Below are positions 53,131 to 61,956 of a DNA stretch of 64,000 bases, piece after piece (position 1 is the stretch's first letter; the number at the start of each line of letters is the position of its first letter). Under the pieces are notes generated by a model, which was not told the DNA's origin, searched no databases, and worked only from the letters and a program-made list of their open reading frames with translations. This stretch comes from Gammaproteobacteria bacterium (GTDB lineage Bacteria > Pseudomonadota > Gammaproteobacteria > GCA-001735895). Position numbers and translations under genes: made by a program. The stretch covers positions 1 through 64,000 of the forward strand of contig JASJCI010000005.1 in the NCBI GenBank assembly GCA_030066085.1. The letters run 5' to 3'.

Positions 53131-53964
53131 ATGGACCACGATGGAAACACGAGCTTGAGATATCTGACGGGGATATTGCTGTCCGCTTTCGTGTGTCTGT
53201 CGATTGCCGTGCACGGGTCGGCCCGCGCCCAGAACCAGGATTTCGAGGAGACCCGCGAGCTGACCGAGACCGACGAAGCCGACGACCGCTTGCGGGTCAA
53301 GATTGCCGATCCCTTCATCGAGCTGCATACCGGGCCGGGCTCGGGCTACCCGATCTTTTTCGTGATCGATCGCGGCACCGAGGTGCGGATCCTGCGACGC
53401 AAGACGGACTGGTTCCGCATCGAAACCGACGACGGCAAAAGCGGCTGGGCCAGTCGCTCGCAAATGCGGCGCACGCTGCTGCCGAGCGGCGAGAGGCTCC
53501 CGATCACCGACAATACCGAGGACGATTTTATCGTTCGCGACTGGGTGGTCGGCTTCACCGGTGGAGAATTCGAATCGGCGCCGGTATTTACCCTGTTCGG
53601 CGCCTATTCCTTCACCGAGAACCTGGCAGGCGAGGTACACTACGGGCAATCCATCGGCGACGATTCGAACGCGACCTTCTGGAAACTCAACCTGGTCATG
53701 CAGCCGCTGCCGGATCTCAAGTATTCACCCTATCTGACGCTTGGCGTCGGCAAGATCGATGTTGAGCCGAGCGCTACGCTTATCGCGCCCGAGGACGATG
53801 AAAACGAGCTGGCCCAGGTCGGTCTCGGCATTCAGCGTTACATCAGCCGCAGTTTCATGTTCCGTGCCGAGGTAAATGAGTACGTGATCTTCTCGTCCAC
53901 CACGGCCAACGACGATAACGAGGAAGTATTCGAGTGGAAACTAGGTTTCGCAGTATTTTTCTAG
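53131..53964 (+). CDS. SH3-domain outer-membrane beta-barrel protein
   Basis: A 277-aa protein with a signal peptide (LLSAFVCLSIAVHGSARA) and a bacterial SH3 domain (about residues 54-112, with IELHTGPGSGYPIFFVIDRG and WFRIETDDGKSGWASR). A C-terminal half of alternating amphipathic strands ends in FAVFF. The terminal Phe is the usual BAM-recognition signal of outer-membrane barrels. The SH3 domain may contact peptidoglycan or a partner protein. The next gene starts inside its last 31 bases. Confidence 0.78.
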   Translation: MDHDGNTSLRYLTGILLSAFVCLSIAVHGSARAQNQDFEETRELTETDEADDRLRVKIADPFIELHTGPGSGYPIFFVIDRGTEVRILRRKTDWFRIETDDGKSGWASRSQMRRTLLPSGERLPITDNTEDDFIVRDWVVGFTGGEFESAPVFTLFGAYSFTENLAGEVHYGQSIGDDSNATFWKLNLVMQPLPDLKYSPYLTLGVGKIDVEPSATLIAPEDDENELAQVGLGIQRYISRSFMFRAEVNEYVIFSSTTANDDNEEVFEWKLGFAVFF

Positions 53965-54596
53965 CCGCGGGGATGCTGCTCGCGCTGTTTCCGGCGGGCC
54001 AGGTGCTGGCTCAAAGCGACGAGACGGACGAGACGGACGAGACCACGCTGATCGAGCCACAGATCGAACGCGAGGAGTTCGATGAATCGCTGATCGAGTC
54101 CGATGACTTCGAAATTGCCGTGTATGCCGGCTTTCTCGCGATCGAGAATTTCGATACCGATGTCGTGGTAGGCGTCAAACTGGGCTACCACATCTCGGAA
54201 GATTTTTTCGTCCAGGGCGCTTTCGGCATGGCCGACGCGGGCGAGACCAGCTTCGAACGCCTGACCGGCGGCGCACCGCTGCTGTCGAGCGACGAGCGCG
54301 AACTCGAATACTACCTGGTCACGCTCGGATTTAATCTGTTCCCGGGGGAGGCATTCGTCACCGATTCGACTACATTTAATAATGTGTTTTATCTTGCCGC
54401 GGGTGCCGGCACGACCGATTTCGCCGGCGACGACCGGTTTACCATTGCTTACGGGGTGGGTTACCGTACCCTGTTCGCGGACGCATTCAGCCTGGATGTC
54501 GAGATGCGCAACCTGATCTGGGAAATGGACATATTCGGTGAGACCGAGGACACCAACAACCTCGAGTTCACGGTAGCACTAAACCTGTTTTTCTAG
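53934..54596 (+). CDS. Small outer-membrane beta-barrel protein
   Basis: A 220-aa protein starting with GTG, with signal peptide IFLAAGMLLALFPAGQVLA, an acidic segment and about eight amphipathic strands ending in VALNLFF. The barrel half resembles the C-terminal half of the preceding protein (KLGYHISEDFFVQGAF against AYSFTENLAGEVHYG), which suggests an old duplication. It overlaps the previous gene by 31 bases, and the next gene starts 10 bases later. Substrate or partner is unknown. Confidence 0.75.
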   Translation: METRFRSIFLAAGMLLALFPAGQVLAQSDETDETDETTLIEPQIEREEFDESLIESDDFEIAVYAGFLAIENFDTDVVVGVKLGYHISEDFFVQGAFGMADAGETSFERLTGGAPLLSSDERELEYYLVTLGFNLFPGEAFVTDSTTFNNVFYLAAGAGTTDFAGDDRFTIAYGVGYRTLFADAFSLDVEMRNLIWEMDIFGETEDTNNLEFTVALNLFF

Positions 54597-54606
54597 GAGA
54601 ACGACT

Positions 54607-55119
54607 ATGATGGATAAAATTCGATACATGCTGCCTCGACTGCTGCTGGCGGGTACAATTGCCATTGGCGGTATCGGTACTGCCACCGCCGCTGGCGTCA
54701 AGGGCCCGGCTCCCAATTTCACGCTCAAATCGCTCACCGGTAAAAACCTGAAGCTCAGCGAGATGCGCGGCAACGTTGTCATGATCAATTTCTGGGCGTC
54801 CTGGTGCGGCCCCTGTCGCCAGGAAATGCCGCTGCTGAACGATCTGCACAACAAGTACGAACCGCTCGGTTTTACCGTCCTCGGCGTCAACGTCGAGGAA
54901 AACTCATCCGATGCGCGTGGTTTTCTCGGCAATACGCCGGTCGATTTCCCGGTACTGCTTGATAACACCAACAAGGTCAGCAAAATGTACGACGTGGTAG
55001 CGATGCCGACCACGGTACTGGTGGACCGCGATGGAAACATGCGCTACCTGCACAAGGGTTACAAGCCCGGCGACGAAAAGAAGTACCGGCAGATGGTCAA
55101 GAAACTGATTCGCGAGTAA
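54607..55119 (+). CDS. TlpA-family thioredoxin-fold protein
   Basis: A 170-aa periplasmic thiol protein with an uncleaved or cleaved N-terminal hydrophobic segment (about residues 9-29) and active site WCGPCRQE near 63-70. The cis-proline region is AMPTTVLVD. It immediately precedes the DUF4266 and DUF3570 genes. TlpA plus DUF4266 plus DUF3570, often near an ApbE gene, is a recurrent set as far as I recall, and an apbE gene lies 10 kb away on the other strand. It may keep cysteines of its partners, for example the Cys-containing DUF4266 tail, reduced. Confidence 0.87.
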   Translation: MMDKIRYMLPRLLLAGTIAIGGIGTATAAGVKGPAPNFTLKSLTGKNLKLSEMRGNVVMINFWASWCGPCRQEMPLLNDLHNKYEPLGFTVLGVNVEENSSDARGFLGNTPVDFPVLLDNTNKVSKMYDVVAMPTTVLVDRDGNMRYLHKGYKPGDEKKYRQMVKKLIRE

Positions 55120-55125
55120 GCATCC

Positions 55126-55350
55126 ATGAAACAGCAAACAACTTTTATCCTTTGCGGTCTCGCCCTGCTGCTCGCTGGCTGCGCTACCGAACCCTGGGTC
55201 AAGCCCTACGAACGGGCCAACCTGGCCGATCCGATCATGAGTTTCACCCGCGATCCGGTGTCGGCCAACTACCTGCACCACGTTTACGATTCGCGCGAAG
55301 GTTCGCGCGGCGCGGGCGTGGTGTCCGGCGGGGGCTGCGGCTGTAACTGA
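55126..55350 (+). CDS. DUF4266 lipoprotein
   Basis: A 74-aa lipoprotein with lipobox LLAGC (Cys 19). The mature part carries WVKPYERANLADPIM and HVYDSREGSRGAGVVSGGG, which match the DUF4266 pattern, and it ends GGGCGCN. The two terminal cysteines are a striking feature that could bind a metal or form disulfides. It starts 6 bases after the TlpA-like stop and ends 21 bases before DUF3570. Confidence 0.85.
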   Translation: MKQQTTFILCGLALLLAGCATEPWVKPYERANLADPIMSFTRDPVSANYLHHVYDSREGSRGAGVVSGGGCGCN

Positions 55351-55371
55351 TACGCCCCAGGTGCTCCACCC

Positions 55372-56490
55372 ATGCGTTACCTCGGCCTGATTCTGTTGCT
55401 GGCGCTGGCATGTCGACATGCCGGCGCCGCGGTGTTGCCCGAAGAGCGCGCCGACCTGCTGTATCACAGTTATGACGGCGGCGGCGCGACCATCGACGGG
55501 CCCGCGGTGCTGGTGCGCAAGAACCTCGGCGACAGCGTTTCGGTGGGCCTGAATCACTATGTCGACAACGTCACCAGTGCGACCATCGACGTCGAGGTCA
55601 GCGGCGCGAGCGAATACACGGAAACTCGCGAGGAAAATTCGGTTGCGCTCGATTACCTGACCAACAAGACGACGGTCAGCGTCGGCTACGGGGTCAGCGA
55701 GGAGAACGACTACGATGCAACCTCGTATAGTCTCGGGATCTCGCAGGACATGTTCGGTGACCTGACCACGGTGTCGATCAGCTTCGCGTTCGGCGATAAC
55801 GAAGTCGGCGACAGTACTGACGATACCTTCGAGGAAGACAACGAATCGCGCCGCTACCGGGTTTCGCTGTCGCAAATCCTGACCAAGAACTTCGTCATGG
55901 CGTTCGCATTCGAGACCATCACCGACGAGGGCTTTCTCAATAATCCATACCGCTTCGTGCGTTTCCGGGATGGCGGAGGCTACAGCCTCGGTCCCGAAAA
56001 ATATCCCAACACGCGGACCAGTAACGCGTTCGCGATCAGGGGCAATTATTTTCTCGAGCAGCGCGCCGCGCTACATGCCGGGGTGCGGGTGTTCGACGAC
56101 AACTGGGGTATCGATGCCACCACGTTCGAAATCGGTTACACGATGCCATACGGCGATGACTGGATTATCGAGACTTCTGCCCGTTTCTACACCCAAACCG
56201 AGGCCGAGTTCTACAGCGACCTGTTTCCGTTCCAGGATTCGCAGACCTACTACGCGCGCGACAAGGAATTGAGCGAATTCGACAGCACGACTATAGGCGT
56301 CGGCGCGACTTACGAGTTCGGCCGCGCCTGGTCGGCGATCGAACGCGGCAGCGTCGGCGTCAACGTCGATTTCATCCAGTTCGATTACGATAACTTCCGC
56401 GACCTGACCAAGGGCGGGCCGGTGGGCGAGGAGCCGCTGTACGAATTCGACGCCACCGTCATTCGTGCGCTCGCGTCGATCCGTTTCTAG
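55372..56490 (+). CDS. DUF3570 outer-membrane barrel protein
   Basis: A 372-aa protein with a signal peptide (LGLILLLALACRHAGA) and the DUF3570 opening ERADLLYHSYDGGGATIDGP. Many amphipathic strands follow, ending in VIRALASIRF with terminal Phe. DUF3570 proteins are predicted outer-membrane barrels found with DUF4266 and TlpA. Their function has not been established to my knowledge. A role as porin for an envelope redox or metal system is inference. The TpsB gene starts within its last 26 bases. Confidence 0.87.
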   Translation: MRYLGLILLLALACRHAGAAVLPEERADLLYHSYDGGGATIDGPAVLVRKNLGDSVSVGLNHYVDNVTSATIDVEVSGASEYTETREENSVALDYLTNKTTVSVGYGVSEENDYDATSYSLGISQDMFGDLTTVSISFAFGDNEVGDSTDDTFEEDNESRRYRVSLSQILTKNFVMAFAFETITDEGFLNNPYRFVRFRDGGGYSLGPEKYPNTRTSNAFAIRGNYFLEQRAALHAGVRVFDDNWGIDATTFEIGYTMPYGDDWIIETSARFYTQTEAEFYSDLFPFQDSQTYYARDKELSEFDSTTIGVGATYEFGRAWSAIERGSVGVNVDFIQFDYDNFRDLTKGGPVGEEPLYEFDATVIRALASIRF

Positions 56491-58048
56491 TCAAAGCTGC
56501 CGCTTCGCAGCGGCCCTGCTGTGCCTGCTCGGTCCCGGGTTCCCGGCATTCGCGGCCGGCGACTGCACGCTGCTCGAGCGGGTCGAGATCAGCGAAAAGC
56601 GGATCCTGGGCGCCGCCGAGCGTGACGCGCTGGTAGCACCGTTTGTTGGCAGCTGCATCGATGGCGACCTGCTGCAACGCCTGCTGGCCGCTCTTTCAAA
56701 CCGCTATATCGAGCGCGGGTACGTCACCACCCGTCCGTACCTGCGAGAGCAGGATATCAGCGACGGCGCGGTCGAGATCGATGTTGTTCTCGGCACTGTC
56801 GAGGCGATCGTAGACGCGGACAGCGGCTTGCCGCGAAGGCGGCTCGACGCGGCCTTCCGCTTTCGGGGAGACCTGCTGAATCTGCGACAACTGGAGGATG
56901 CGCTGGAAACCCTGCAGCGGGTCCAGTCGGTCAGTGCAAGTTTCGAGATCCGCCCCGGCTCCGTTCCCGGCGCCAGCATCGTGGTGATAGACATCGATGA
57001 ACAGGATTCGCTGCGCATCGAGGCCGGCGTCAATCTGCAGACCGATCGCGACGAGCAGCTCAGCCTGCGGCTGATGCTGGACAACCCGCTCGAAATCAAC
57101 GACGTGCTGGAGTTGCGCTACAACGACGGTGAAGTCCGCGAAACCCTGCAGAGCGATCGCAGCCATGAAATCACCTATTCGTTCGCCCTCGGCGAATTCG
57201 GCGTGTCGCTGGGCCGCAGCGATATCGAGTTCGAACAGCGGCTGCAGGGCATCAACGAAAGTTTCCTCTCCAGCGGCGATACCGTCACCGATCGGCTGCG
57301 CGTGGACAAGACGGTCTTTCGCGGCCAGCGGCAGCGATTCATCGTCGCGTTCACGCTCGAACTCGAGGATACCGACAGTTTTTTCGAAGGCGAGCGTATC
57401 GACGTGTCGAGCTACCGCACCAGCCAGGCCCAGCTCGAACTGCAGCAGCTGTGGCTGGCCGACTGGGGTCAGCTGAACAACCGTTACGCCTGGCAGCAGG
57501 GGCTCGATTCGTGGGGAGCACGCGACGACGATTACTACACCCTCGAGAACGGTTTCGAAAACGAGGCCCGCCTGCAGTTCGACAAGTTCGTTCTCGACAG
57601 CAACCTGCTGTTTTACCTCGGGCGTTCGCCATGGGACGCCGCGCTGCGGCTGTACCTGCAGCACACCGACGACATTCTGTTTGCCAGCGACCAGCTCAGC
57701 CTCGGCAGTCCCTACACGGTGCGTGGCTACCCCGCGGCCCTCAGTGGCAGTAATGCCGGTTACCTGCGTATCGATATGATCCGGCGTATCAGGCGGGCCG
57801 ACCGAAACCTGGACCGCGATCGGCTACTCAAGCGTTTCGATTTCACCATCGGCCTGGATTATGGCGAGGTCAAATGCGAGATCGATAATCCCGACGTGTG
57901 CGGCGATATCTATTCACTCGGTGCCGGCATCGCGATTACCGACGCCAATTTCAGCGGCCGCGTGGTGTGGGGTCATCCGTTGAAGGAGCTCGAGGATGGC
58001 GTCGGTGACGAAGACCAGTTTTTCCTCGATCTGCGCTGGAGCCTGTGA
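56465..58048 (+). CDS. Two-partner secretion transporter (ShlB/FhaC/TpsB family)
   Basis: A 527-aa outer-membrane transporter. The GTG start at 56465 overlaps the DUF3570 stop. A signal region (FAAALLCLLGPGFPAFAAG) is followed by two POTRA domains (about residues 35-190, with YIERGYVTTRPYLREQDISD), then a 16-strand barrel with the conserved VRGY loop motif at SPYTVRGYPAALSGS. It ends LRWSL. Family members export large TpsA proteins, but no TpsA gene lies beside it. It could act on a remote substrate or belong to the envelope system upstream. Confidence 0.87.
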   Translation: MRSRRSVSSQSCRFAAALLCLLGPGFPAFAAGDCTLLERVEISEKRILGAAERDALVAPFVGSCIDGDLLQRLLAALSNRYIERGYVTTRPYLREQDISDGAVEIDVVLGTVEAIVDADSGLPRRRLDAAFRFRGDLLNLRQLEDALETLQRVQSVSASFEIRPGSVPGASIVVIDIDEQDSLRIEAGVNLQTDRDEQLSLRLMLDNPLEINDVLELRYNDGEVRETLQSDRSHEITYSFALGEFGVSLGRSDIEFEQRLQGINESFLSSGDTVTDRLRVDKTVFRGQRQRFIVAFTLELEDTDSFFEGERIDVSSYRTSQAQLELQQLWLADWGQLNNRYAWQQGLDSWGARDDDYYTLENGFENEARLQFDKFVLDSNLLFYLGRSPWDAALRLYLQHTDDILFASDQLSLGSPYTVRGYPAALSGSNAGYLRIDMIRRIRRADRNLDRDRLLKRFDFTIGLDYGEVKCEIDNPDVCGDIYSLGAGIAITDANFSGRVVWGHPLKELEDGVGDEDQFFLDLRWSL

Positions 58049-58068
58049 CAAGCCCGCCACGCTGCGGA

Positions 58069-59364
58069 CTACAGCTCTCTTTCGGTGACGTCTTCCTGCG
58101 AGTCGAGTGCCTGCAGTTCGTCGCGCGCGACGGCTTCGGCGTACTCGAGCGAATCGGGTGCGATATATTCGGCGATCGGTGTGCCGATGGGGCCGGCTAC
58201 CAGGGTGGACTGGTCTTCGACCGCAACCCCCGCGCGTGCGCCGATCCGAATCAGCGTGAACAGCAGGATGATCGCGAAGATTCCGGCGATGCCCCAGAAG
58301 TAGAAGTCGACGTCGAGCAGGTCCATGAAAAAGGAGATCGTTACCGGGCCCGTCATCGAGCCGATGCCGGCGGCCATGACCAGCGCGCCGCTGGCGGCAA
58401 CGATTTGCTGCGGTTCGAGCCGATCGTTGGCGTAGGCGATACAGACCGAGTACATCGGCATCGCCGCTCCGCCGATCAGTGCGGCCAGCAGGTAAAACGA
58501 CAGTGCACCCTGCGGCAGGGCCAGGATGACGAGGCAGGAGGCGATCGAGATCAGCGACAGCGCCGCCATTACTCCCCGCCGGCCGACGCGGTCGGAGATG
58601 TAGCCGACCGGCCACTGCGTGAACAGGCTGCCGACCATGAAGCAGGCCATGAAGATCGATACGGCCTTGACGTCGGTCAGCGCCGCCGCGCCGTAAACCG
58701 CGCCGAGTCCAAAAATGGTGCCGTGCGCGGCGCCGGTCAGGCAGGTTCCGATGACCGCCAGCGGCGAGGCGCGATACAGGTCCCGCATCGACAGCTTGGA
58801 CGAGGTGGCGAAGGCCGGCGCGGGCTTGACGGTCAGCAGAATCGGAATCAGGCCGAAAGAAATGATCACCGACGCGAAGATGAACAGGTCGATGGTTTCC
58901 GGGCCGGCGAGGTTGACCAGTAACTGGCCGGCGGCTATGCCGCCGGTCACGATGACCATGTAAACCGACAGCATCTTGCCGCGTGTTTCGTTGCTGGCGC
59001 GGTCGTTGAGCCAGCTCTCGGTGACCACGTAGAAGCCGGCGAAACAGATACCGGTGATTACGCGCATCAGCCACCAGACTACGGGCTCGATGTATACGCC
59101 GTGGAACAGGATCGATATCGACGCCAGTGACGCGAGCGCGGAGAACACGCGGATGTGGCCGACCCGCTGCACCAGGATCGGTGCCAGTAGCGAGCCGCCG
59201 AACAGGCCGACGAAATAACCCGACATCAACACCCCGGTGGTAAAGGTCGAAAAGCCCTCGATCGATGCGCGCACGCCGAGCAGCGTGCTCTGCAAACCGA
59301 GGGCGAGCATCATGAAGCCGATGCCGAGCAGAATGGCCCAGGAGCTACCGAGATCTTTCCACAT
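58069..59364 (-). CDS. MFS transporter (YcaD-like)
   Basis: A 431-aa inner-membrane protein with 12 predicted helices. The loop VGYISDRVGRRGVMAAL after helix 6 is the MFS signature (G-x3-D-R-x-G-R-R), and the N-terminal part includes FTTGVLMSGYFVGLFGG. The C-terminal 35 residues are hydrophilic and acidic. Its gene converges with TpsB with 20 bases between stops and no visible terminator. Close to an amine-catabolism-like locus, it may take up or extrude the relevant compound, but the substrate is unknown. Confidence 0.85.
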   Translation of the reverse strand: MWKDLGSSWAILLGIGFMMLALGLQSTLLGVRASIEGFSTFTTGVLMSGYFVGLFGGSLLAPILVQRVGHIRVFSALASLASISILFHGVYIEPVVWWLMRVITGICFAGFYVVTESWLNDRASNETRGKMLSVYMVIVTGGIAAGQLLVNLAGPETIDLFIFASVIISFGLIPILLTVKPAPAFATSSKLSMRDLYRASPLAVIGTCLTGAAHGTIFGLGAVYGAAALTDVKAVSIFMACFMVGSLFTQWPVGYISDRVGRRGVMAALSLISIASCLVILALPQGALSFYLLAALIGGAAMPMYSVCIAYANDRLEPQQIVAASGALVMAAGIGSMTGPVTISFFMDLLDVDFYFWGIAGIFAIILLFTLIRIGARAGVAVEDQSTLVAGPIGTPIAEYIAPDSLEYAEAVARDELQALDSQEDVTEREL

Positions 59365-59437
59365 GAGATGCTTCCCGCGGGCATCGGATGACTGAAAACG
59401 GACGGAGTCTAGTTGAGACCCCGCGCTCCGGCAATTG

Positions 59438-60247
59438 CTATTTCAGTTGCGCGTAACCGCGCTCGATCGCGAACTGCTCCATCTGCAGAATTATCTCGTA
59501 GTCGGCCAGGTCGACTGGTCGAAATCGCCTGATATGCAGGCTGGCGCGCTGCCCTGGCGCAAGCGCCGCGAGCGCGAGGTTGAGGTCGGCAGTGAAGCCG
59601 TTACGATCGAAATCGTCGGTGTGCCGCGCCGGAATCACCAGCGGCAGACCAGGGCTGCGGCGGCTGAAGGCGATCGTGCGTACCGCCCCGGCCAGGTGCG
59701 GTGCGATGTCCATGACCAGCTGGTAGCTGACACAGTCGATTGCGGCCAGCTGTGCACGCCCGGCGGCAACTGCCTCCAGGCTGTAGCGATGCCCGCCGGT
59801 GAGCTCGACCTGTTCGAACCAGGGCGCGCGCGCGCCGATCTTCGCCAGCGCGTATCGCAGCACGTTCATACCGCTGTTGGAATCGACCGTGTTGACCGCA
59901 ACGACTTGACCCTGGCAGTCGCCGAGGCTGTCGATACCGGATTCTGCCGGCACGACGAAGCGGCTCGCATAGAGGTGATCTTCGCAGCCCGGCACATCGA
60001 ATTCCGGTACGCACACCGGTGTTACCGCGTCGCGCAGCCGGGTCATCAGCGGGTAGCCGCAGGTGTGGCCGAACAGCATCGCGGGATCACGCAGCATCGA
60101 CTCGTCGGTATCGAATTCAACCGGCGGCGGGTCGCCGGCAAGACCTGCCACGTCGTGGTACTGCCGCAGCAGCGCATCCCAGGCCGAGCGCAACTCGGGG
60201 GTGAACGCGTACATGCCGCAGGCGATGAAGGGCGGCGGAGTCGACAT
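59438..60247 (-). CDS. PhnD/SsuA-like substrate-binding protein
   Basis: A 269-aa protein with a two-lobe periplasmic-binding fold. It has FIACGMYAFTPELRSAWDAL at the start, LFGHTCGYPLMT near 60, GQVVAVNTVDSNSGMNVLRY near 112 and LAAIDCVSYQLVMDI near 165. The frame is open upstream to 60388, but 60247 gives the usual family opening. No signal peptide is seen, so it may be cytoplasmic or its export signal may be missed. There are no ABC permease genes next to it. It is transcribed divergently from the MttB-family gene. Confidence 0.75.
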   Translation of the reverse strand: MSTPPPFIACGMYAFTPELRSAWDALLRQYHDVAGLAGDPPPVEFDTDESMLRDPAMLFGHTCGYPLMTRLRDAVTPVCVPEFDVPGCEDHLYASRFVVPAESGIDSLGDCQGQVVAVNTVDSNSGMNVLRYALAKIGARAPWFEQVELTGGHRYSLEAVAAGRAQLAAIDCVSYQLVMDIAPHLAGAVRTIAFSRRSPGLPLVIPARHTDDFDRNGFTADLNLALAALAPGQRASLHIRRFRPVDLADYEIILQMEQFAIERGYAQLK

Positions 60248-60376
60248 GCACGCAAGGTAGCGCCGATCGCGGCCCGATGCCAGTGACTTTTTTACCGCGC
60301 CAGCCATGGCGCCGCGCTCGCAAAAGTGTTTACTTAAGTCAACAGACTTGTTCCGGAAAAACACCCGTGACACTGA

Positions 60377-60405
60377 TAGACAAGCCAATGCCGCTCCAAT
60401 AATAT
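60377..60405 (+). promoter_or_regulatory. Promoter of the MttB-family operon
   Basis: TAGACA (60377-60382) and TAATAT (60400-60405) are separated by exactly 17 bases, matching sigma-70 hexamers at 5 of 6 and 4 of 6. The expected start near 60412 is about 20 bases ahead of the ATG at 60433. No obvious operator for the downstream XRE regulator was found, though the 185-base divergent gap is large enough for one. Confidence 0.55.
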
Positions 60406-60432
60406 CGCCTGACTATTGTCGTGGAGGCCGTG

Positions 60433-61956
60433 ATGGTCAGCAGAAGACGAGGCCGAAAACGTGCGGCGGCTCCCGCCGGGCTGGTCGAAGCCCGGATCGA
60501 GCAGTGTTTCAATCCCTACGAACCGATCGCCGCAATCGGCGCCGAGGCGCTGGACCTGATCCATGATGGCTCGATGCGGATTCTCGAGGAAATCGGCCTC
60601 GAAGTGCTGAGCCAGACGGCGCTCGCAATCTATGAGCAGGACGGTGCACGCGTCGACTGGGACCTGCAGCGCGTGTTCATGGACCGCGATCAGGTCATGC
60701 GTCGCATCGATACCGTACCGGCGCAGTTTACCCTGCACGCGCGCAACCCCGAGCGCAACCGCCGGGTGGGCGGCAACGCGATCAACTTTACCACCGTTGC
60801 CAGCGCGCCCAACAGCTCCGACCTCGAGGGCGGTCGCCGCACCGGGAACTTCGAGGACTACTGCAATTTCCTGCGTCTCGGCCAGGTTTACGATGTCATC
60901 GATTTTTTTTCCGGCTACCCGGTCGAACCGATCGATCTGCACCCGGACACGCGTCACCTCGATGCGAGCCTCGCGGCTTATACCCTGACCGATCGAAGCT
61001 TCAGTCTCTACTGCCTCGGCGGCGGTCGGGTCATGGACGGCATCCGCATGGCCGCGCTCGCGCGCGGTGTCGAACTCGAGCAGCTGAAGTCCGAGCCCAG
61101 CGTCAATACCGTGGTCAACACCAATTCGCCGCTGCGCGTCGATGGACCGATGAGCGAGGGCCTGATCGAAATGGCCGAGCACGGCCAGCCGGTCATAGTT
61201 ACGCCGTTCACGCTGTCGGGTGCCATGTGCCCGATCACGCTTGCCGGCGCGCTCGCCCAGCAAAATGCCGAAGCGCTGGGTACGATTGCGCTGGCGCAAA
61301 TCGTCAATCCCGGCACGCCGATGGTGTACGGTGGCTTTACCTCCAATGCCGACATGCGCAGCGGTTCGCCGGCATTCGGCACGCCCGAGTACACGCGTGC
61401 CGCCTGGGCCACCGGGCAGCTCGCGCGTCGCTACGGCATCCCGTTCCGTTCGTCCAATACCAATGCCGCCAACTGCGTCGATGCGCAGGCAGCCTGGGAA
61501 TCGCAGATGTCGCTGTGGGGCGCGGTCATGGGACACGCCAATATCGTCAAGCACGCCGCCGGCTGGCTCGAAGGCGGTCTCTGCGCCTCGTTCGAGAAGT
61601 TCATCGTCGATATCGACATGCTGCAAATGATGCGCGAGACGCTGGCACCGCTGCGGGTGGACGAGGAATCGCTGGCGCTGGACGCGATTCGCGAGGCCGG
61701 TCACGGCGGCCATTTTTTTGCTACCGCGCACACCATGGCTCACTACACGACGGCGTTTTACCAGCCGCTGGTATCGGACTGGAGTAATTTCGAAACCTGG
61801 AGCGAAAACGGCAGCGAGGACGCCTTCGTTCGCGCCAACCGAATCTACCGCGAAACGCTGGCCGCGTTCGAGGCGCCCCCGCTCGAGGACGATCGCCGAA
61901 TGGCGCTGGAAGATTACATCGCCGGGCGCCGCGCGGAGCTGGGCGGAAAGCAGTGA
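60433..61956 (+). CDS. MttB-family (trimethylamine methyltransferase-like) protein without pyrrolysine
   Basis: A 507-aa protein of the COG5598/MttB family. The start at 60433 is chosen because GGAGG lies six bases ahead; the GTG at 60421 overlaps that site. Typical stretches are IHDGSMRILEEIGLEVLSQT near 40, VTPFTLSGAMCPITLAGALA near 260 and GNPGTPMVYGG-like IVNPGTPMVYGGFTSNADM near 295. The frame runs through without an in-frame amber codon, so it is a non-pyrrolysine member. Such enzymes transfer methyl groups from quaternary amines (for example glycine betaine) to a corrinoid protein, but no corrinoid protein gene is seen here. Its substrate is inferred only as a methylated amine. Confidence 0.82.
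   Translation: MVSRRRGRKRAAAPAGLVEARIEQCFNPYEPIAAIGAEALDLIHDGSMRILEEIGLEVLSQTALAIYEQDGARVDWDLQRVFMDRDQVMRRIDTVPAQFTLHARNPERNRRVGGNAINFTTVASAPNSSDLEGGRRTGNFEDYCNFLRLGQVYDVIDFFSGYPVEPIDLHPDTRHLDASLAAYTLTDRSFSLYCLGGGRVMDGIRMAALARGVELEQLKSEPSVNTVVNTNSPLRVDGPMSEGLIEMAEHGQPVIVTPFTLSGAMCPITLAGALAQQNAEALGTIALAQIVNPGTPMVYGGFTSNADMRSGSPAFGTPEYTRAAWATGQLARRYGIPFRSSNTNAANCVDAQAAWESQMSLWGAVMGHANIVKHAAGWLEGGLCASFEKFIVDIDMLQMMRETLAPLRVDEESLALDAIREAGHGGHFFATAHTMAHYTTAFYQPLVSDWSNFETWSENGSEDAFVRANRIYRETLAAFEAPPLEDDRRMALEDYIAGRRAELGGKQ

Noticed and set aside
60433-61956. Pyrrolysine-containing MttB
   Set aside because: The reading frame is uninterrupted and no in-frame amber codon occurs, so pyrrolysine is not needed.
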